64,000 bases of DNA, taken from assembly GCF_005954645.2 (NCBI RefSeq), contig NZ_CP040695.2, positions 1,860,001 to 1,924,000 of the forward strand, written 5' to 3'. Below are positions 23,636-35,903 of the stretch, piece by piece (the stretch's first letter is position 1; every line of letters begins with the position of its first letter). The translations under genes were made by a program, and so were the position numbers. This stretch comes from Nocardioides sp. S-1144. GTDB lineage: Bacteria; Actinomycetota; Actinomycetes; Propionibacteriales; Nocardioidaceae. The notes under the pieces were generated by a model. The model searched no databases and was not told the origin of the DNA. It saw nothing but the letters and a program-made list of their open reading frames with translations.

Positions 23636-24709
23636 ATGTTCGAAGCAGTCGAGGGGCTCGTCGACGAGCACCGCGAGATCGAGGGTCGGCTCGGCGAGCC
23701 CGAGACCCACGCCGACGCCCGCCTGGCCAAGCGGCTGAACCGCCGCTACGCCGAGCTGAACGCCGTCATCGGCGCCTGGCGCGACTGGACCGCGCTGGGC
23801 GAGGACCTCGAGGCCGCCCGCGAGCTGGCGGGGGAGGACCCGGCCTTCGCCGAGGAGGCCGACGACATCGCGCGCCGCCTGCCGGTCGCCGAGGAGCGGC
23901 TGCGGCGCCTGCTGGTGCCGCGCGACCCCGCCGACGCCAACGACACGCTGCTCGAGGTGAAGTCCGGCGAGGGCGGGGAGGAGTCGGCGCTGTTCGCCGG
24001 CGACCTGCTCCGCATGTACACCCGGTACGCCGAGCGCCGCGGCTGGTCGGTCGAGGTGCTCGACGCGACCGAGTCCGACCTCGGCGGCTACAAGTCCGTG
24101 ACCGTCGCGGTCAAGGCCAAGGGCACGCCCGAGCCGGGCGGGGCGCCGTTCGGCCTGCTCAAGTACGAGGGCGGGGTGCACCGCGTCCAGCGCGTCCCCG
24201 TCACCGAGTCGCAGGGGCGGGTGCACACCAGCGCCGCCGGCGTCCTGGTGCTGCCGGAGGCCGAGCAGGTCGACGTCCAGGTCGACGACAACGACCTGCG
24301 CATCGACGTCTACCGCAGCAGCGGGCCGGGCGGGCAGAGCGTCAACACCACCGACTCTGCCGTCCGGATCACCCACGTGCCGACCGGCATCGTCGCGAGC
24401 TGCCAGAACGAGAAGAGCCAGCTGCAGAACAAGGATCAGGCGATGCGGATCCTGCGGGCCCGGCTGCTGGCCGCCGCCCAGGAGGAGGCCGACGCCGAGG
24501 CCAGCGAGGCCCGGCGCAGCCAGGTGCGCACCGTCGACCGCTCCGAGCGGATCCGCACCTACAACTACCCCGAGAACCGGATCTCCGACCACCGCACCGG
24601 CTACAAGGCCTACAACCTCGACGCCGTCCTCGACGGCGACCTGCAGCCGGTCGTCGACTCGTGCGTCGAGGCCGACCTGGCCGCGCGCCTCGACGCGCTC
24701 GAGCAGTGA
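23636..24709 (+). CDS. prfA: Peptide chain release factor 1
   Basis: A 357-residue factor that releases peptides at UAA and UAG. The GGQ motif lies in [15 protein letters not shown] near residue 235. The PxT anticodon-like motif region appears as [12 protein letters not shown] in the preceding domain. CAGGAGC sits 5 bases before the ATG. The prmC start overlaps its stop by four bases, which fits function, since PrmC methylates the GGQ glutamine. Conserved order prfA-prmC-sua5-wecA-atp also occurs in mycobacteria. Confidence 0.97.
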   Translation: MFEAVEGLVDEHREIEGRLGEPETHADARLAKRLNRRYAELNAVIGAWRDWTALGEDLEAARELAGEDPAFAEEADDIARRLPVAEERLRRLLVPRDPADANDTLLEVKSGEGGEESALFAGDLLRMYTRYAERRGWSVEVLDATESDLGGYKSVTVAVKAKGTPEPGGAPFGLLKYEGGVHRVQRVPVTESQGRVHTSAAGVLVLPEAEQVDVQVDDNDLRIDVYRSSGPGGQSVNTTDSAVRITHVPTGIVASCQNEKSQLQNKDQAMRILRARLLAAAQEEADAEASEARRSQVRTVDRSERIRTYNYPENRISDHRTGYKAYNLDAVLDGDLQPVVDSCVEADLAARLDALEQ

Positions 24710-25569
24710 CCCCGGCGCCGCGGAGCGCCCGTCGCGACGTGCTCGCCGGCGCCGTCGCGCGCCTGCGCGAGGGCGGCGTGGGCAGCCCGGAGCACGATGC
24801 CGCCGAGCTGCTGGCGCACGTGCTCGGCACCAGCCGGGGTGCGCTGGCCCTGGTCGACGACGTCGCCGCCGACGACCTGGCCGCGTACGGCGACTTCGTG
24901 GCCCGGCGCGCCGCGCGCGAGCCGCTGCAGCACCTCACCGGCGTGGCCGGGTTCCGCCACGTCGAGCTCGCCGTCGGTCCGGGGGTGTTCGTGCCGCGGC
25001 CCGAGACCGAGCTGCTGGCCGGCTGGGCGATCGAGCAGGCCCGGCTCGTGACCGGTCGGCGGCCCGTCGTCGTCGACCTGTGCACCGGCTCGGGCGCGAT
25101 CGCCCGCTCGGTCGCCGACGAGGTGCCCCAGGCCGTCGTCCACGCCGTGGAGCTCGACGAGGCGGCCCTGGTGTGGGCGGCCCGCAACCTGGCCGGCACC
25201 GGGGTCGACCTGCGGGCCGGCTCGATGGCCGACGCCTTCGACGACCTGCTGGGCACCGTCGACGTCGTGGTGTGCAACCCGCCCTACATCCCGCTCGAGG
25301 CGTGGGAGTCGGTGGCGCCCGAGGCTCGCGACCACGACCCCCACCTCGCGCTCTTCTCCGGCGACGACGGTCTCGACGCGCTGCGCGTGCTGGAGCGGCG
25401 GGCGAGGGTCCTGCTGCACCCCGGCGGGGTCGTCGGCGCGGAGCACGCCGACGCCCAGGGCGCCTCCGCGCCGGCGGTGTTCGTCGACGCCGGCGGGTGG
25501 CTCGACGTCCGCGACCACCGCGACCTGGCCGACCGTCCGCGGTTCCTGACGGCGCGGCTGGCAGGATGA
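24706..25569 (+). CDS. prmC: Release-factor glutamine methyltransferase
   Basis: A 287-residue SAM-dependent enzyme methylating the Gln of the release-factor GGQ motif. It has the helical N-terminal domain ([38 protein letters not shown]), SAM motif [13 protein letters not shown] near residue 120, and catalytic [11 protein letters not shown] near 190. The GTG at 24706 overlaps the prfA stop; a longer open frame upstream is only read-through. Its stop overlaps the next ATG by four bases. Confidence 0.95.
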   Translation: MTPAPRSARRDVLAGAVARLREGGVGSPEHDAAELLAHVLGTSRGALALVDDVAADDLAAYGDFVARRAAREPLQHLTGVAGFRHVELAVGPGVFVPRPETELLAGWAIEQARLVTGRRPVVVDLCTGSGAIARSVADEVPQAVVHAVELDEAALVWAARNLAGTGVDLRAGSMADAFDDLLGTVDVVVCNPPYIPLEAWESVAPEARDHDPHLALFSGDDGLDALRVLERRARVLLHPGGVVGAEHADAQGASAPAVFVDAGGWLDVRDHRDLADRPRFLTARLAG

Positions 25570-26324
25570 GTCGGGTGCGCTACCCCACGAAGACCGACGA
25601 GGAACGCGAGACGGCGGTCGAGGCCGCCACCGTCGCTATCCAGCGCGGCGACCTGGTGGTGCTCCCGACCGACACGGTCTACGGGATCGCCGCCGATGCC
25701 TTCGACGCCGACGCCGTCGCCGACCTGCTCGCCGCCAAGGGCCGGGGCCGCGAGATGCCGCCCCCGGTGCTGGTCGGCAACGCGACCACCATCGACGCGC
25801 TGGCCCGCGACGTCCCCGCGTGGGTCCGGGCCCTGGTCGAGGAGTTCTGGCCGGGGCCGCTCACCATCGTGTGCCACCAGCAGAGCTCGCTGATGTGGGA
25901 CCTCGGGGAGACCCGCGGCACCGTCGCGGTGCGGATGCCCGACCACGCGATCACCCGCGCCGTCCTCGACCGCACCGGACCGCTCGCGGTCAGCTCGGCC
26001 AACGTCACCGGCGAGCCCGCGGCGACCGACGCCGACCGGGCCGAGTCGATGCTCGGCGACAGCGTCGCGGTCGTCGTCGACGCGGGGGAGTCACCGGTCG
26101 GGGAGGCCTCCACGATCGTCGACGCCACCAGGGCCCGCGGGCGCGTGCTGCGCCGGGGCGCACTGTCGCTCGCCCGGCTCAACGCCGTGCTCGAGCCGCT
26201 CGGCACGTCGCTGCTCGACGTCGGCGCCGACGAGACCTCCGCACCGTCGCTGGGGAAGAGCCCCGACCCGACCCCCGACCCGACTCCCGACCCGACCTCC
26301 GACGCGGGCACCGACGAGGGCTGA
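25566..26324 (+). CDS. L-threonylcarbamoyladenylate synthase (Sua5/YrdC family)
   Basis: A 252-residue protein making threonylcarbamoyl-AMP for the t6A37 tRNA modification. YrdC core motifs are VVLPTDTVYGIAADAF, KGRGREMPPPVLVG, FWPGPLTIV, VAVRMPDH and AVSSANVTGEPA. The second half of full-length Sua5 is missing, so this is the short TsaC-like form. The last 25 or so residues are a low-complexity tail of repeated PDPT units, encoded by 12-base tandem repeats, and are probably disordered. It is translationally coupled to prmC and to wecA by overlapping start and stop codons. Confidence 0.92.
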   Translation: MSRVRYPTKTDEERETAVEAATVAIQRGDLVVLPTDTVYGIAADAFDADAVADLLAAKGRGREMPPPVLVGNATTIDALARDVPAWVRALVEEFWPGPLTIVCHQQSSLMWDLGETRGTVAVRMPDHAITRAVLDRTGPLAVSSANVTGEPAATDADRAESMLGDSVAVVVDAGESPVGEASTIVDATRARGRVLRRGALSLARLNAVLEPLGTSLLDVGADETSAPSLGKSPDPTPDPTPDPTSDAGTDEG

Positions 26325-27565
26325 TGCGCGAGTACCTCGTCGTCTTCCTGGTCGCGGCCTCGGTCACCTACCTGCTGACCGTCGTGGCCCGCGAGATCGC
26401 GCTGCGCACCGGAGCCGTCGCCGCGGTCCGTGACCGCGACGTGCACGCCGAGCCGATCCCGTACCTCGGTGGCATCGCGATGCTCGGGGGACTGGTCGCC
26501 GCCTACCTGGTGGCGCGCGAGCTTCCGTTCCTCGCGACCAGCCAGACCTTCGTCTTCGAGGACGCCGGCGCCGTGGTCGTCGCGGGCGCCCTCATCTGCG
26601 GGGTCGGGGTGCTCGACGACATCTTCGACCTCGACGCGCTCACCAAGTTCGGCGGCCAGGTGCTGGCCGTCGGGCTGCTCATCTACTCCGGCATCCAGTT
26701 CCGCTTCTTCTACCAGCCCGACGGCGTCCAGTTCGCGCTCGACGCCGGGCAGGGGGCGCTGCTGACGGCGCTCATCGTGCTCACCAGCGTCAACGCGGTG
26801 AACTTCGTCGACGGCCTCGACGGGCTCGCCGCCGGGGTCGTCGGCATCACCGCGATCGCGCTGTTCGTCTTCTGCTACCAGCTGAGCGTCTCGAACGGCG
26901 CGACCCGGGCCACCACCGGCGCCCTGCTCTCGGCGGCGCTCGCCGGCATCTGCGTGGGGTTCCTGGTGCACAACTTCCACCCGGCCCGCCTGTTCATGGG
27001 CGACAGCGGCTCGATGCTGCTGGGCCTGGTGCTGTCGGCCTCCGCCATCTCGGTGACCACCCAGTTCTCCAGCGACGACGTCGCGTTCGGCGCCGACGGC
27101 ACCCGCGCCAGCCTGCTGCCGATGCTGCTGCCGGTCGCGCTGCCGATCCTGATCCTCGTCGTGCCCCTGGCCGACCTGGTGCTGGCCGTGGTCCGGCGCA
27201 CCCGTGCCGGGCGCTCGCCGTTCGCCCCCGACAAGCAGCACCTGCACCACCGACTGCTGGAGATCGGCCACTCCCACCGCCGCGCGGTCCTCATCATGTG
27301 GGCCTGGGCGGGCCTGATCGCCTTCGGCACCGTCTACGCGAGCCTGCAGACCGGCACCGTGGTCTACGCGACCATCGCGGCGGCGTTCGCGGTGACGCTG
27401 GGGCTCACCTTCGTGCTGCCGGTGGTGCGGGCGCCCCGGCTGCTCGACGACCTCCCCGACGAGCCCCGCGAGGAGGCCCGGGACGAGCCCCGCGACGACG
27501 CCGTGGACGGCGCGTCCCCGGCGGTTGGCGGGGCCCCCGGCGCGGCACCGGGGACGACTTTGTGA
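26324..27565 (+). CDS. wecA: Undecaprenyl-phosphate sugar-1-phosphate transferase (WecA/MraY family)
   Basis: A 413-residue polytopic enzyme moving a sugar phosphate (GlcNAc-1-P in WecA) from UDP-sugar to a polyprenyl phosphate, the first step of wall glycopolymer or arabinogalactan linker synthesis. It has about 11 membrane helices. The Mg2+ motif GVLDDIFDLD lies near residue 95, NAVNFVDGLDGLAAG near 160, LFMGDSGSMLLG near 224 and the cytoplasmic HLHHRLLEIGH loop near 305. The last 45 residues are a charged, disordered tail. The ATG overlaps the upstream stop. The same neighbours occur in mycobacteria (Rv1302). A CRP-like site overlaps its stop codon. Confidence 0.92.
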   Translation: MREYLVVFLVAASVTYLLTVVAREIALRTGAVAAVRDRDVHAEPIPYLGGIAMLGGLVAAYLVARELPFLATSQTFVFEDAGAVVVAGALICGVGVLDDIFDLDALTKFGGQVLAVGLLIYSGIQFRFFYQPDGVQFALDAGQGALLTALIVLTSVNAVNFVDGLDGLAAGVVGITAIALFVFCYQLSVSNGATRATTGALLSAALAGICVGFLVHNFHPARLFMGDSGSMLLGLVLSASAISVTTQFSSDDVAFGADGTRASLLPMLLPVALPILILVVPLADLVLAVVRRTRAGRSPFAPDKQHLHHRLLEIGHSHRRAVLIMWAWAGLIAFGTVYASLQTGTVVYATIAAAFAVTLGLTFVLPVVRAPRLLDDLPDEPREEARDEPRDDAVDGASPAVGGAPGAAPGTTL

Positions 27566-27576
27566 TAGTTTTCACG
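27561..27576 (+). promoter_or_regulatory. CRP/GlxR-like operator upstream of the atp operon
   Basis: TGTGATAGTTTTCACG matches TGTGA-N6-TCACA at 9 of 10 defined positions. It is AT-rich in an otherwise GC-rich region and lies 57 bases before the first gene of the atp cluster, overlapping the wecA stop. CRP-family control of atp is reported in Corynebacterium (GlxR); the link here is inferred. Confidence 0.5.
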
Positions 27577-27632
27577 AGCACCTGACGGGCACCTGAGACA
27601 GTCCCACCGACGAGCAGAAACGGCCGCCGACG

Positions 27633-28124
27633 ATGACGACCGCCACGACCCCCCCGCACCGGGAGGCACGCCCCCACGGCGTCGCCGCCCTCGGCATCGC
27701 GGTGCTCGCGGGCTCGGTCTGCGGTGCCGCCGCGGCGCTCCTGGGCCTCGCGCTCGACGGGTCCGCCGGGGCGCTCGGCGCCCTGGTCGGCGCGGGCGTG
27801 ACCCTGCTCGTGCTCGCCACCGGCTTCGCGGTCGTCGACCTGGTCGCCGGGCTCATGCCGGCGGCGTCGCTCATGGTCGCCGTCCTCACCTACACCCTGC
27901 AGCTCGGCCTCCTGGCCCTGCTGCTGGTCGCCCTCGGTCGCGCCGAGAACCTCGAGGCCACGATGTCGCCTCCGTGGTTCGCGGTCGGTGTGATCGCGGT
28001 CGCCCTGGCGTGGACGGTGTGCCTGGTGGTGCACGCGACGCGCGCCCGCATCCCGCTCTACGACGAGCCCGCGCCGGCGAGGCCCGCGACGCGGGCCGTG
28101 ACGCCCGAGGGGAGTGAGCGATGA
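27633..28124 (+). CDS. Small membrane protein, ATP synthase subunit I-like
   Basis: A 163-residue protein with four predicted membrane helices (AALGIAVLAGSVCGAAAALL, GALGALVGAGVTLLVLATGF, SLMVAVLTYTLQLGLLALLL, WFAVGVIAVALAWTVCLVV) and a charged C-tail. Its position before atpB and topology match the AtpI/Rv1303-type proteins thought to help assemble the c-ring or handle Mg2+. Sequence conservation of this family is low, so the call rests on place and topology. It is first in the atp transcript. Confidence 0.75.
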   Translation: MTTATTPPHREARPHGVAALGIAVLAGSVCGAAAALLGLALDGSAGALGALVGAGVTLLVLATGFAVVDLVAGLMPAASLMVAVLTYTLQLGLLALLLVALGRAENLEATMSPPWFAVGVIAVALAWTVCLVVHATRARIPLYDEPAPARPATRAVTPEGSER

Positions 28125-28154
28125 GCAGCGCGCACTGCTATCGTCACGACCGCG

Positions 28155-28409
28155 ATGAGGCAGTCAGACGACACACCTCGAGGCGATCCGTGGAATGCCT
28201 TCGGATACCTCGTGGCCGGTGTCCTTCTCTACGGAGTGATCGGGTGGCTGCTCGATCGCTGGTGGGGGACGGGCTTCATGGTGGCCGTCGGGATCCTCGT
28301 CGGGGCCTGTCTCGGGTTGTACATGACCTGGGCACGGTTCGGCAGCTTCGGCTCACCGGCCCCCGACGACGAGCCGGACGGATCCGGCAGCAACAGCACG
28401 AGTACATGA
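28155..28409 (+). CDS. AtpZ/AtpI family protein
   Basis: An 84-residue protein with two membrane helices (FGYLVAGVLLYGVIGWLLD and GFMVAVGILVGACLGLYMTW), the typical AtpZ/AtpI hairpin with Trp-Asp-Arg (LLDRWWGT) at the turn. AtpZ/AtpI proteins in Bacillus form a Ca2+/Mg2+ channel and aid F1Fo assembly. The hydrophilic C-tail ends in a Gly/Ser run. It lies between the subunit I-like gene and atpB in the same direction. Confidence 0.85.
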   Translation: MRQSDDTPRGDPWNAFGYLVAGVLLYGVIGWLLDRWWGTGFMVAVGILVGACLGLYMTWARFGSFGSPAPDDEPDGSGSNSTST

Positions 28410-28434
28410 CAGCGACCAACGTTCAGGAGACACG

Positions 28435-29250
28435 GTGAGCCGACTCATCACCGAAGACCCCTTCGTCCCACCGGGCCCTGGGGACTTCAACCTGCCGCCG
28501 ATCGGGGGCGACTTCGGGACGTTCCACCTCTTCGGCCAGGAGTGGGTGCTCGGCGTCACCAAGCCGATGCTCCAGATCGTGCTCGCGGGCATCCTGGTCT
28601 TCGTCGTCTTCTACCTCGCCTCGCGCAAGCGGGCGATGGTGCCGGGCAAGTTCCAGTACGTCGGCGAGCAGGGCTACGGCTTCGTGCGCAACTCGCTGGG
28701 CCGCGACATCATCGGCAGCCACGACTTCCAGCGCTTCGTGCCCTACCTGTTCGCGCTGTTCTTCTTCGTGCTGTTCAACAACTTCATGGCCTCGATCCCG
28801 TTCCTGCAGTTCCCGACGTTCTCGCGCTCGGGGATGGTCTACTCCCTGGCGATCATGAGCTGGGTCGTCTACAACCTGGTCGGCATCCGCAAGCACGGGT
28901 TCGCGGGCTACTTCAAGCTCCAGTCGGTGCCCTCGGGCGTCGGCGGACCGATCCTGCTGCTGCTGATCCCGCTCGAGTTCATGTCGAACATCCTGGTGCG
29001 GCCGGTCACGCTGGCCCTGCGTCTGTTCGCCAACATGTTCGCCGGCCACCTGCTGCTCATCCTGTTCGCCCTCGGCGGTGAGTACATCCTGGTCCACCAG
29101 CCCCTGGGGTACGCCCCGGTCGGCATCCTGGCCTGGCTGATGTTCATCGCCGTGGCCATCCTCGAGGTGCTGATCCAGTTCCTCCAGGCCTACGTCTTCG
29201 TCCTCCTGAACGCCATGTACATCCAGGGCGCGCTCGCGGACGAGCACTGA
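28435..29250 (+). CDS. atpB: ATP synthase Fo subunit a
   Basis: A 271-residue membrane subunit forming the two proton half-channels against the c-ring. The essential Arg is in RPVTLALRLFANMFAGH near residue 190, and the last helices carry the conserved EVLIQFLQAYVFVLL. AGGAG lies 5 bases upstream of the GTG. First of the eight canonical subunit genes in the order a, c, b, delta, alpha, gamma, beta, epsilon. Confidence 0.97.
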   Translation: MSRLITEDPFVPPGPGDFNLPPIGGDFGTFHLFGQEWVLGVTKPMLQIVLAGILVFVVFYLASRKRAMVPGKFQYVGEQGYGFVRNSLGRDIIGSHDFQRFVPYLFALFFFVLFNNFMASIPFLQFPTFSRSGMVYSLAIMSWVVYNLVGIRKHGFAGYFKLQSVPSGVGGPILLLLIPLEFMSNILVRPVTLALRLFANMFAGHLLLILFALGGEYILVHQPLGYAPVGILAWLMFIAVAILEVLIQFLQAYVFVLLNAMYIQGALADEH

Positions 29251-29299
29251 TCCACCCCACTGACCTGCACTGAGTAGTACCAACCGAAAGGAAATCGCC

Positions 29300-29503
29300 G
29301 TGGACGGCAACCTCAACATGATCGGCTACGGCCTGGCCGCCATCGGGCCGGGCATCGGCATCGGCCTGATCTTCGCCGCCTACATCAGCGGTGTCGCTCG
29401 TCAGCCGGAGGCCCAGGGCCGCCTGCAGTCGATCGCCATCCTGGGCTTCGCGCTCGCCGAGGCGCTCGCCATCATCGGTATCGCCCTCGCCTTCGTGCTC
29501 TGA
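29300..29503 (+). CDS. atpE: ATP synthase Fo subunit c
   Basis: A 67-residue helical hairpin, the proton-carrying rotor subunit. Helix 1 is glycine-rich ([13 protein letters not shown]), the loop has RQPE, and helix 2 has the ion-binding Glu54 in [16 protein letters not shown] lies upstream of the GTG. Shorter than mycobacterial AtpE by the termini only. Confidence 0.97.
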   Translation: MDGNLNMIGYGLAAIGPGIGIGLIFAAYISGVARQPEAQGRLQSIAILGFALAEALAIIGIALAFVL

Positions 29504-29530
29504 CCGAGCTCTGACGACGCCACGCCGTAG

Positions 29531-30108
<578 letters not shown>

Positions 30109-30109
<1 letters not shown>

Positions 30110-30921
30110 TGATGGACCTGCGCGGAGCATCGGCGGATTCCGCCGCCGTCCTCACCGACGAGCTCGGGGGCAACCTCGGCGACTCGACCTCGGCCGCGAC
30201 CGTGGCCGACGGGCTGTTCACCATCGCCTCGACGCTGCGGTCCGAGGCCGCGCTGCGGCGCTTCGTCACCGACGCGTCGATCCCCGCCGAGGCCAAGAAG
30301 GGTCTCGTCGGGGAGGTCTTCGGCTCCCGGGTGGCCGCGGGCGCGCTCACGGTGCTCACCTCGGCCGTCGGCCGCCGGTGGACCGCACCGCGCGACCTGG
30401 CCGACACGCTCGAGCACCTGAGCGTGGTCGCCCTCGTCAAGGCGGCCGGCACCGACTCGGGTCGGCTGGCCGACGAGCTGTTCGCCTTCGCCCAGGCGGT
30501 CAAGGACAACCCGGAGCTGCGCGACGCGCTCTCCGACCCGGCGCGCTCGGCCGGCGACAAGGGCGGCCTGATCGCCGCCCTGCTCGGCGGCAAGGCGCTC
30601 CCGTCCACGATCACCCTGGCCCAGCAGGCGCTCTCGGGCAGCTACCGCACCGTCTCGGTCGCGCTCGCCGCCTACCAGCGCACGGCGGCCGAGGTCCACG
30701 GTGAGGGTGTGGCGACCGTCCGGGTCGCGCGCGAGCTCACCGACGCCGAGACGCGTCGCCTCGCCGACGTCCTGTCGGCGCAGTACGGCCGGCCGGTGCA
30801 CCTGAACCTGCTGGTCGACCCCACCGTCCTCGGCGGGATCCGTGTCGAGATCGGTGACGACGTCATCGACGGCACGGTCGCCAGCCGCCTCGACGACGCC
30901 CGCCGCAAGATCTCCGGCTGA
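30109..30921 (+). CDS. atpH: ATP synthase F1 subunit delta
   Basis: A 270-residue subunit joining the stalk to the F1 head. It is longer than E. coli delta (177), with the N-terminal extension usual for actinobacteria. In Mycobacterium that region is a fused b-like segment; here no membrane helix is visible. The C-terminal signature [20 protein letters not shown] is intact. The start is ATG 30109, overlapping the atpF stop; the next codon is also ATG. Confidence 0.95.
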
Positions 30922-31001
30922 CCCAGCCACCTGCCCCACTGGCCGCCACGTCCCTGGTCCGGCCCACACACGACGTACGAACCAAGAGAGAAGGAACCAC
31001 G

Positions 31002-32639
31002 ATGACGGAGCTCTCCATCCGTCCGGAGGAGATCCGCGACGCGCTGCAGAAGTACGTCGCCGACTACCAGCCGGACGCGGCCAGCAAGGAAGAGGTCGGC
31101 ACGGTCGCCTCCGCCGGTGACGGCATCGCCCGGGTCGCCGGTCTGCCGTCGTGCATGGCCAACGAGCTGCTCGAGTTCGAGGACGGCACCCGTGGCCTGG
31201 CCCTCAACCTCGACACCCGCGAGATCGGCGTCGTCATCCTCGGTGACTTCGACGGCATCGAGGAGGGCCAGACGGTCCGCCGCACCGGCGAGATCCTCTC
31301 CGTCCCCGTGGGCGACAAGTTCCTCGGTCGCGTCGTCGACCCGCTCGGCAACCCGATCGACGGCCTCGGCGACATCGAGGCCGAGGCGCGTCGCGCCCTC
31401 GAGCTCCAGGCCCCGACCGTCATGCAGCGCAAGTCGGTCCACGAGCCCCTCGCCACGGGCATCAAGGCGATCGACTCGATGACCCCGATCGGCCGCGGCC
31501 AGCGCCAGCTCATCATCGGCGACCGCGCCACCGGCAAGACCACGATCTGCATCGACACGATCATCAACCAGAAGCAGAACTGGGAGACCGGCGACCCGAC
31601 GAAGCAGGTCCGCTGCATCTACGTCGCCATCGGCCAGAAGGGCTCGACCATCGCCTCCGTGCGTGGTGCCCTCGAGGAGGCCGGCGCGCTGGAGTACACG
31701 ACCATCGTCGCGTCCCCGGCCTCCGACAGCGCGGGCTTCAAGTACCTCGCCCCCTACACCGGCTCGGCCATCGGCCAGCAGTGGATGTACGACGGCAAGC
31801 ACGTCCTCATCGTGTTCGACGACCTCACCAAGCAGGCCGAGGCCTACCGCGCGGTGTCGCTGCTGCTGCGTCGCCCGCCGGGCCGCGAGGCCTACCCGGG
31901 TGACGTCTTCTACCTGCACAGCCGGCTGCTCGAGCGCTGCGCGAAGCTCTCCGACGACCTCGGTGCCGGCTCGATGACGGGCCTGCCGATCATCGAGACC
32001 AAGGCCAACGACGTCTCGGCGTTCATCCCGACCAACGTCATCTCGATCACCGACGGCCAGATCTTCCTGCAGTCGGACCTGTTCGCGTCCAACCAGCGCC
32101 CGGCCATCGACGTCGGCGTCTCGGTCTCCCGCGTGGGTGGCTCGGCGATGACCAAGGCCATGAAGGCCGTCACCGGCTCGCTCAAGGTCGACCTGGCGCA
32201 GTTCCGCGCCATGGAGGCCTTCGCCATGTTCGCCTCCGACCTCGACGCGGCCTCGCGCCAGCAGCTCGAGCGCGGTCAGCGACTGATGGCCCTGCTCAAG
32301 CAGCCGGCCTACTCGCCGTACCCGCTCGAGGAGATGACCGTCTCGCTGTGGATCGGCACCACCGGTCGCCTCGACCGCGTGCCCACCGGCGACGTGCTGC
32401 GCTTCGAGCAGGAGTTCCTCGACTACCTGCGTCGCAGCCACGAGGGCATCCTCGCCGCGATCCGCGAGTCGCAGAAGTTCGAGGACGAGGCCGGGCTCGA
32501 GGACGCCTACAACTCGTTCCTCGACCAGTTCGAGACCTCCGAGGGAGGCTCGATCAAGGTCGGCCACGAGGCTGCCGCCGAGGCGCTCGAGGACGACGAG
32601 CTCGAGCAGGAGCAGATCGTCAAGCAGAAGCGGGGCTGA
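31002..32639 (+). CDS. atpA: ATP synthase F1 subunit alpha
   Basis: A 545-residue non-catalytic nucleotide-binding subunit. The P-loop is GDRATGKT near residue 170, the family signature [16 protein letters not shown] is near 367, and the arginine finger lies in that segment. A charged C-tail ([16 protein letters not shown]) extends beyond the E. coli protein, as in other actinobacteria. GAGAAGGAA precedes the ATG. The gamma gene starts 1 base after its stop. Confidence 0.98.
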   Translation: MTELSIRPEEIRDALQKYVADYQPDAASKEEVGTVASAGDGIARVAGLPSCMANELLEFEDGTRGLALNLDTREIGVVILGDFDGIEEGQTVRRTGEILSVPVGDKFLGRVVDPLGNPIDGLGDIEAEARRALELQAPTVMQRKSVHEPLATGIKAIDSMTPIGRGQRQLIIGDRATGKTTICIDTIINQKQNWETGDPTKQVRCIYVAIGQKGSTIASVRGALEEAGALEYTTIVASPASDSAGFKYLAPYTGSAIGQQWMYDGKHVLIVFDDLTKQAEAYRAVSLLLRRPPGREAYPGDVFYLHSRLLERCAKLSDDLGAGSMTGLPIIETKANDVSAFIPTNVISITDGQIFLQSDLFASNQRPAIDVGVSVSRVGGSAMTKAMKAVTGSLKVDLAQFRAMEAFAMFASDLDAASRQQLERGQRLMALLKQPAYSPYPLEEMTVSLWIGTTGRLDRVPTGDVLRFEQEFLDYLRRSHEGILAAIRESQKFEDEAGLEDAYNSFLDQFETSEGGSIKVGHEAAAEALEDDELEQEQIVKQKRG

Positions 32640-32640
32640 C

Positions 32641-35017
<2,377 letters not shown>

Positions 35018-35018
35018 C

Positions 35019-35414
35019 ATGGCTGCTGACACCCTGCAGGTCGAGCTGGTCGCCGCCGACCGGACCGTGTGGTCCGGCACGGCGACGATGGTCATCGCCC
35101 GCACCGTCGAGGGCGACGTCGGTGTGCTGCGCGGACACGCGCCGCTGCTGTCGTTGCTCACCGACGCCGTCGTGGAGATCACCGGCGACGAGGGCGACGT
35201 GGTCGTCGCCGCCGTCGACGGTGGCTTCCTCTCGGTCGCCGGTGACCGGGTCTCCATCCTCTCCGAGCACGCCGTCCTGGCCGAGGACATCAACGTCGAC
35301 CAGGCTCGCGCCGACCTCGACGAGGCCCGCGGCGGCGACGCCGCCCCGGACGAGACCGAGCGGCGGATCCGCCGTGCGGAGGCTCGGATCAGGGCGGTCG
35401 AGAAGGCCCGCTAG
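35019..35414 (+). CDS. atpC: ATP synthase F1 subunit epsilon
   Basis: A 131-residue central-stalk subunit. The beta-barrel domain is recognisable by GDVGVLRGHAPLLSLL, and it ends in a short two-helix region (DQARADLDEARGG, RRIRRAEARIRAVEKAR). This subunit usually restrains ATP hydrolysis. Last gene of the atp operon proper. Confidence 0.96.
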   Translation: MAADTLQVELVAADRTVWSGTATMVIARTVEGDVGVLRGHAPLLSLLTDAVVEITGDEGDVVVAAVDGGFLSVAGDRVSILSEHAVLAEDINVDQARADLDEARGGDAAPDETERRIRRAEARIRAVEKAR

Positions 35415-35462
35415 CCCACCGCTAGGCTGAGCGCTCCGAGGCAGAGGGAGCGGCTCAGCGAC

Positions 35463-35903
35463 ATGGCGTGGTGGCAGTGGGTGGTCGACGTCGCCGGCGC
35501 GATCCTGATCCTGATCCTGCTCTACGGCCTCGCCCTCGTCATCCGGCGCCGCGTCATCACGCGCAACCACGGCACCATCGAGCTCTCACACCGCGTCCGT
35601 CCCTCCGGGGACGGGCGCGGTTGGGTTCTCGGGGTCGGTCGCTACTCCGGGGAGCGCCTGGAGTGGTTCCGGCTCTTCTCGCTCTCGCCCCGCCCGAAGA
35701 AGGTCTGGGCGCGTGAGGCCCTCAGCTACGACGGCCGCCGGGCTCCGCTCGGGGTCGAGCAGATGTCGCTGTACCCCGACCACGTCGTCATCGTGTGCCA
35801 GTCGGCCGACGGTGAGGTCGAGCTCGCCCTCGGGGCCGCCTCCCTGACCGGCTTCCAGTCCTGGCTGGAGGCCAGCCCGCCCGGCACCGACTGGGACCGG
35901 TGA
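35463..35903 (+). CDS. DUF2550 family membrane-anchored protein
   Basis: A 146-residue protein with one N-terminal membrane helix (VVDVAGAILILILLYGLALV) and a soluble domain starting RRRVITRNHGTIELS. The WVLGVGRYSGERLEWFRLFSLSPRPKKVW block is, from memory, the DUF2550 signature. The gene follows atpC in mycobacteria too (Rv1312), suggesting a link to the ATP synthase or membrane, but no function is known. TAGGCT at 35423 could be its own -10 box, with a 35-base leader. Confidence 0.85.
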   Translation: MAWWQWVVDVAGAILILILLYGLALVIRRRVITRNHGTIELSHRVRPSGDGRGWVLGVGRYSGERLEWFRLFSLSPRPKKVWAREALSYDGRRAPLGVEQMSLYPDHVVIVCQSADGEVELALGAASLTGFQSWLEASPPGTDWDR

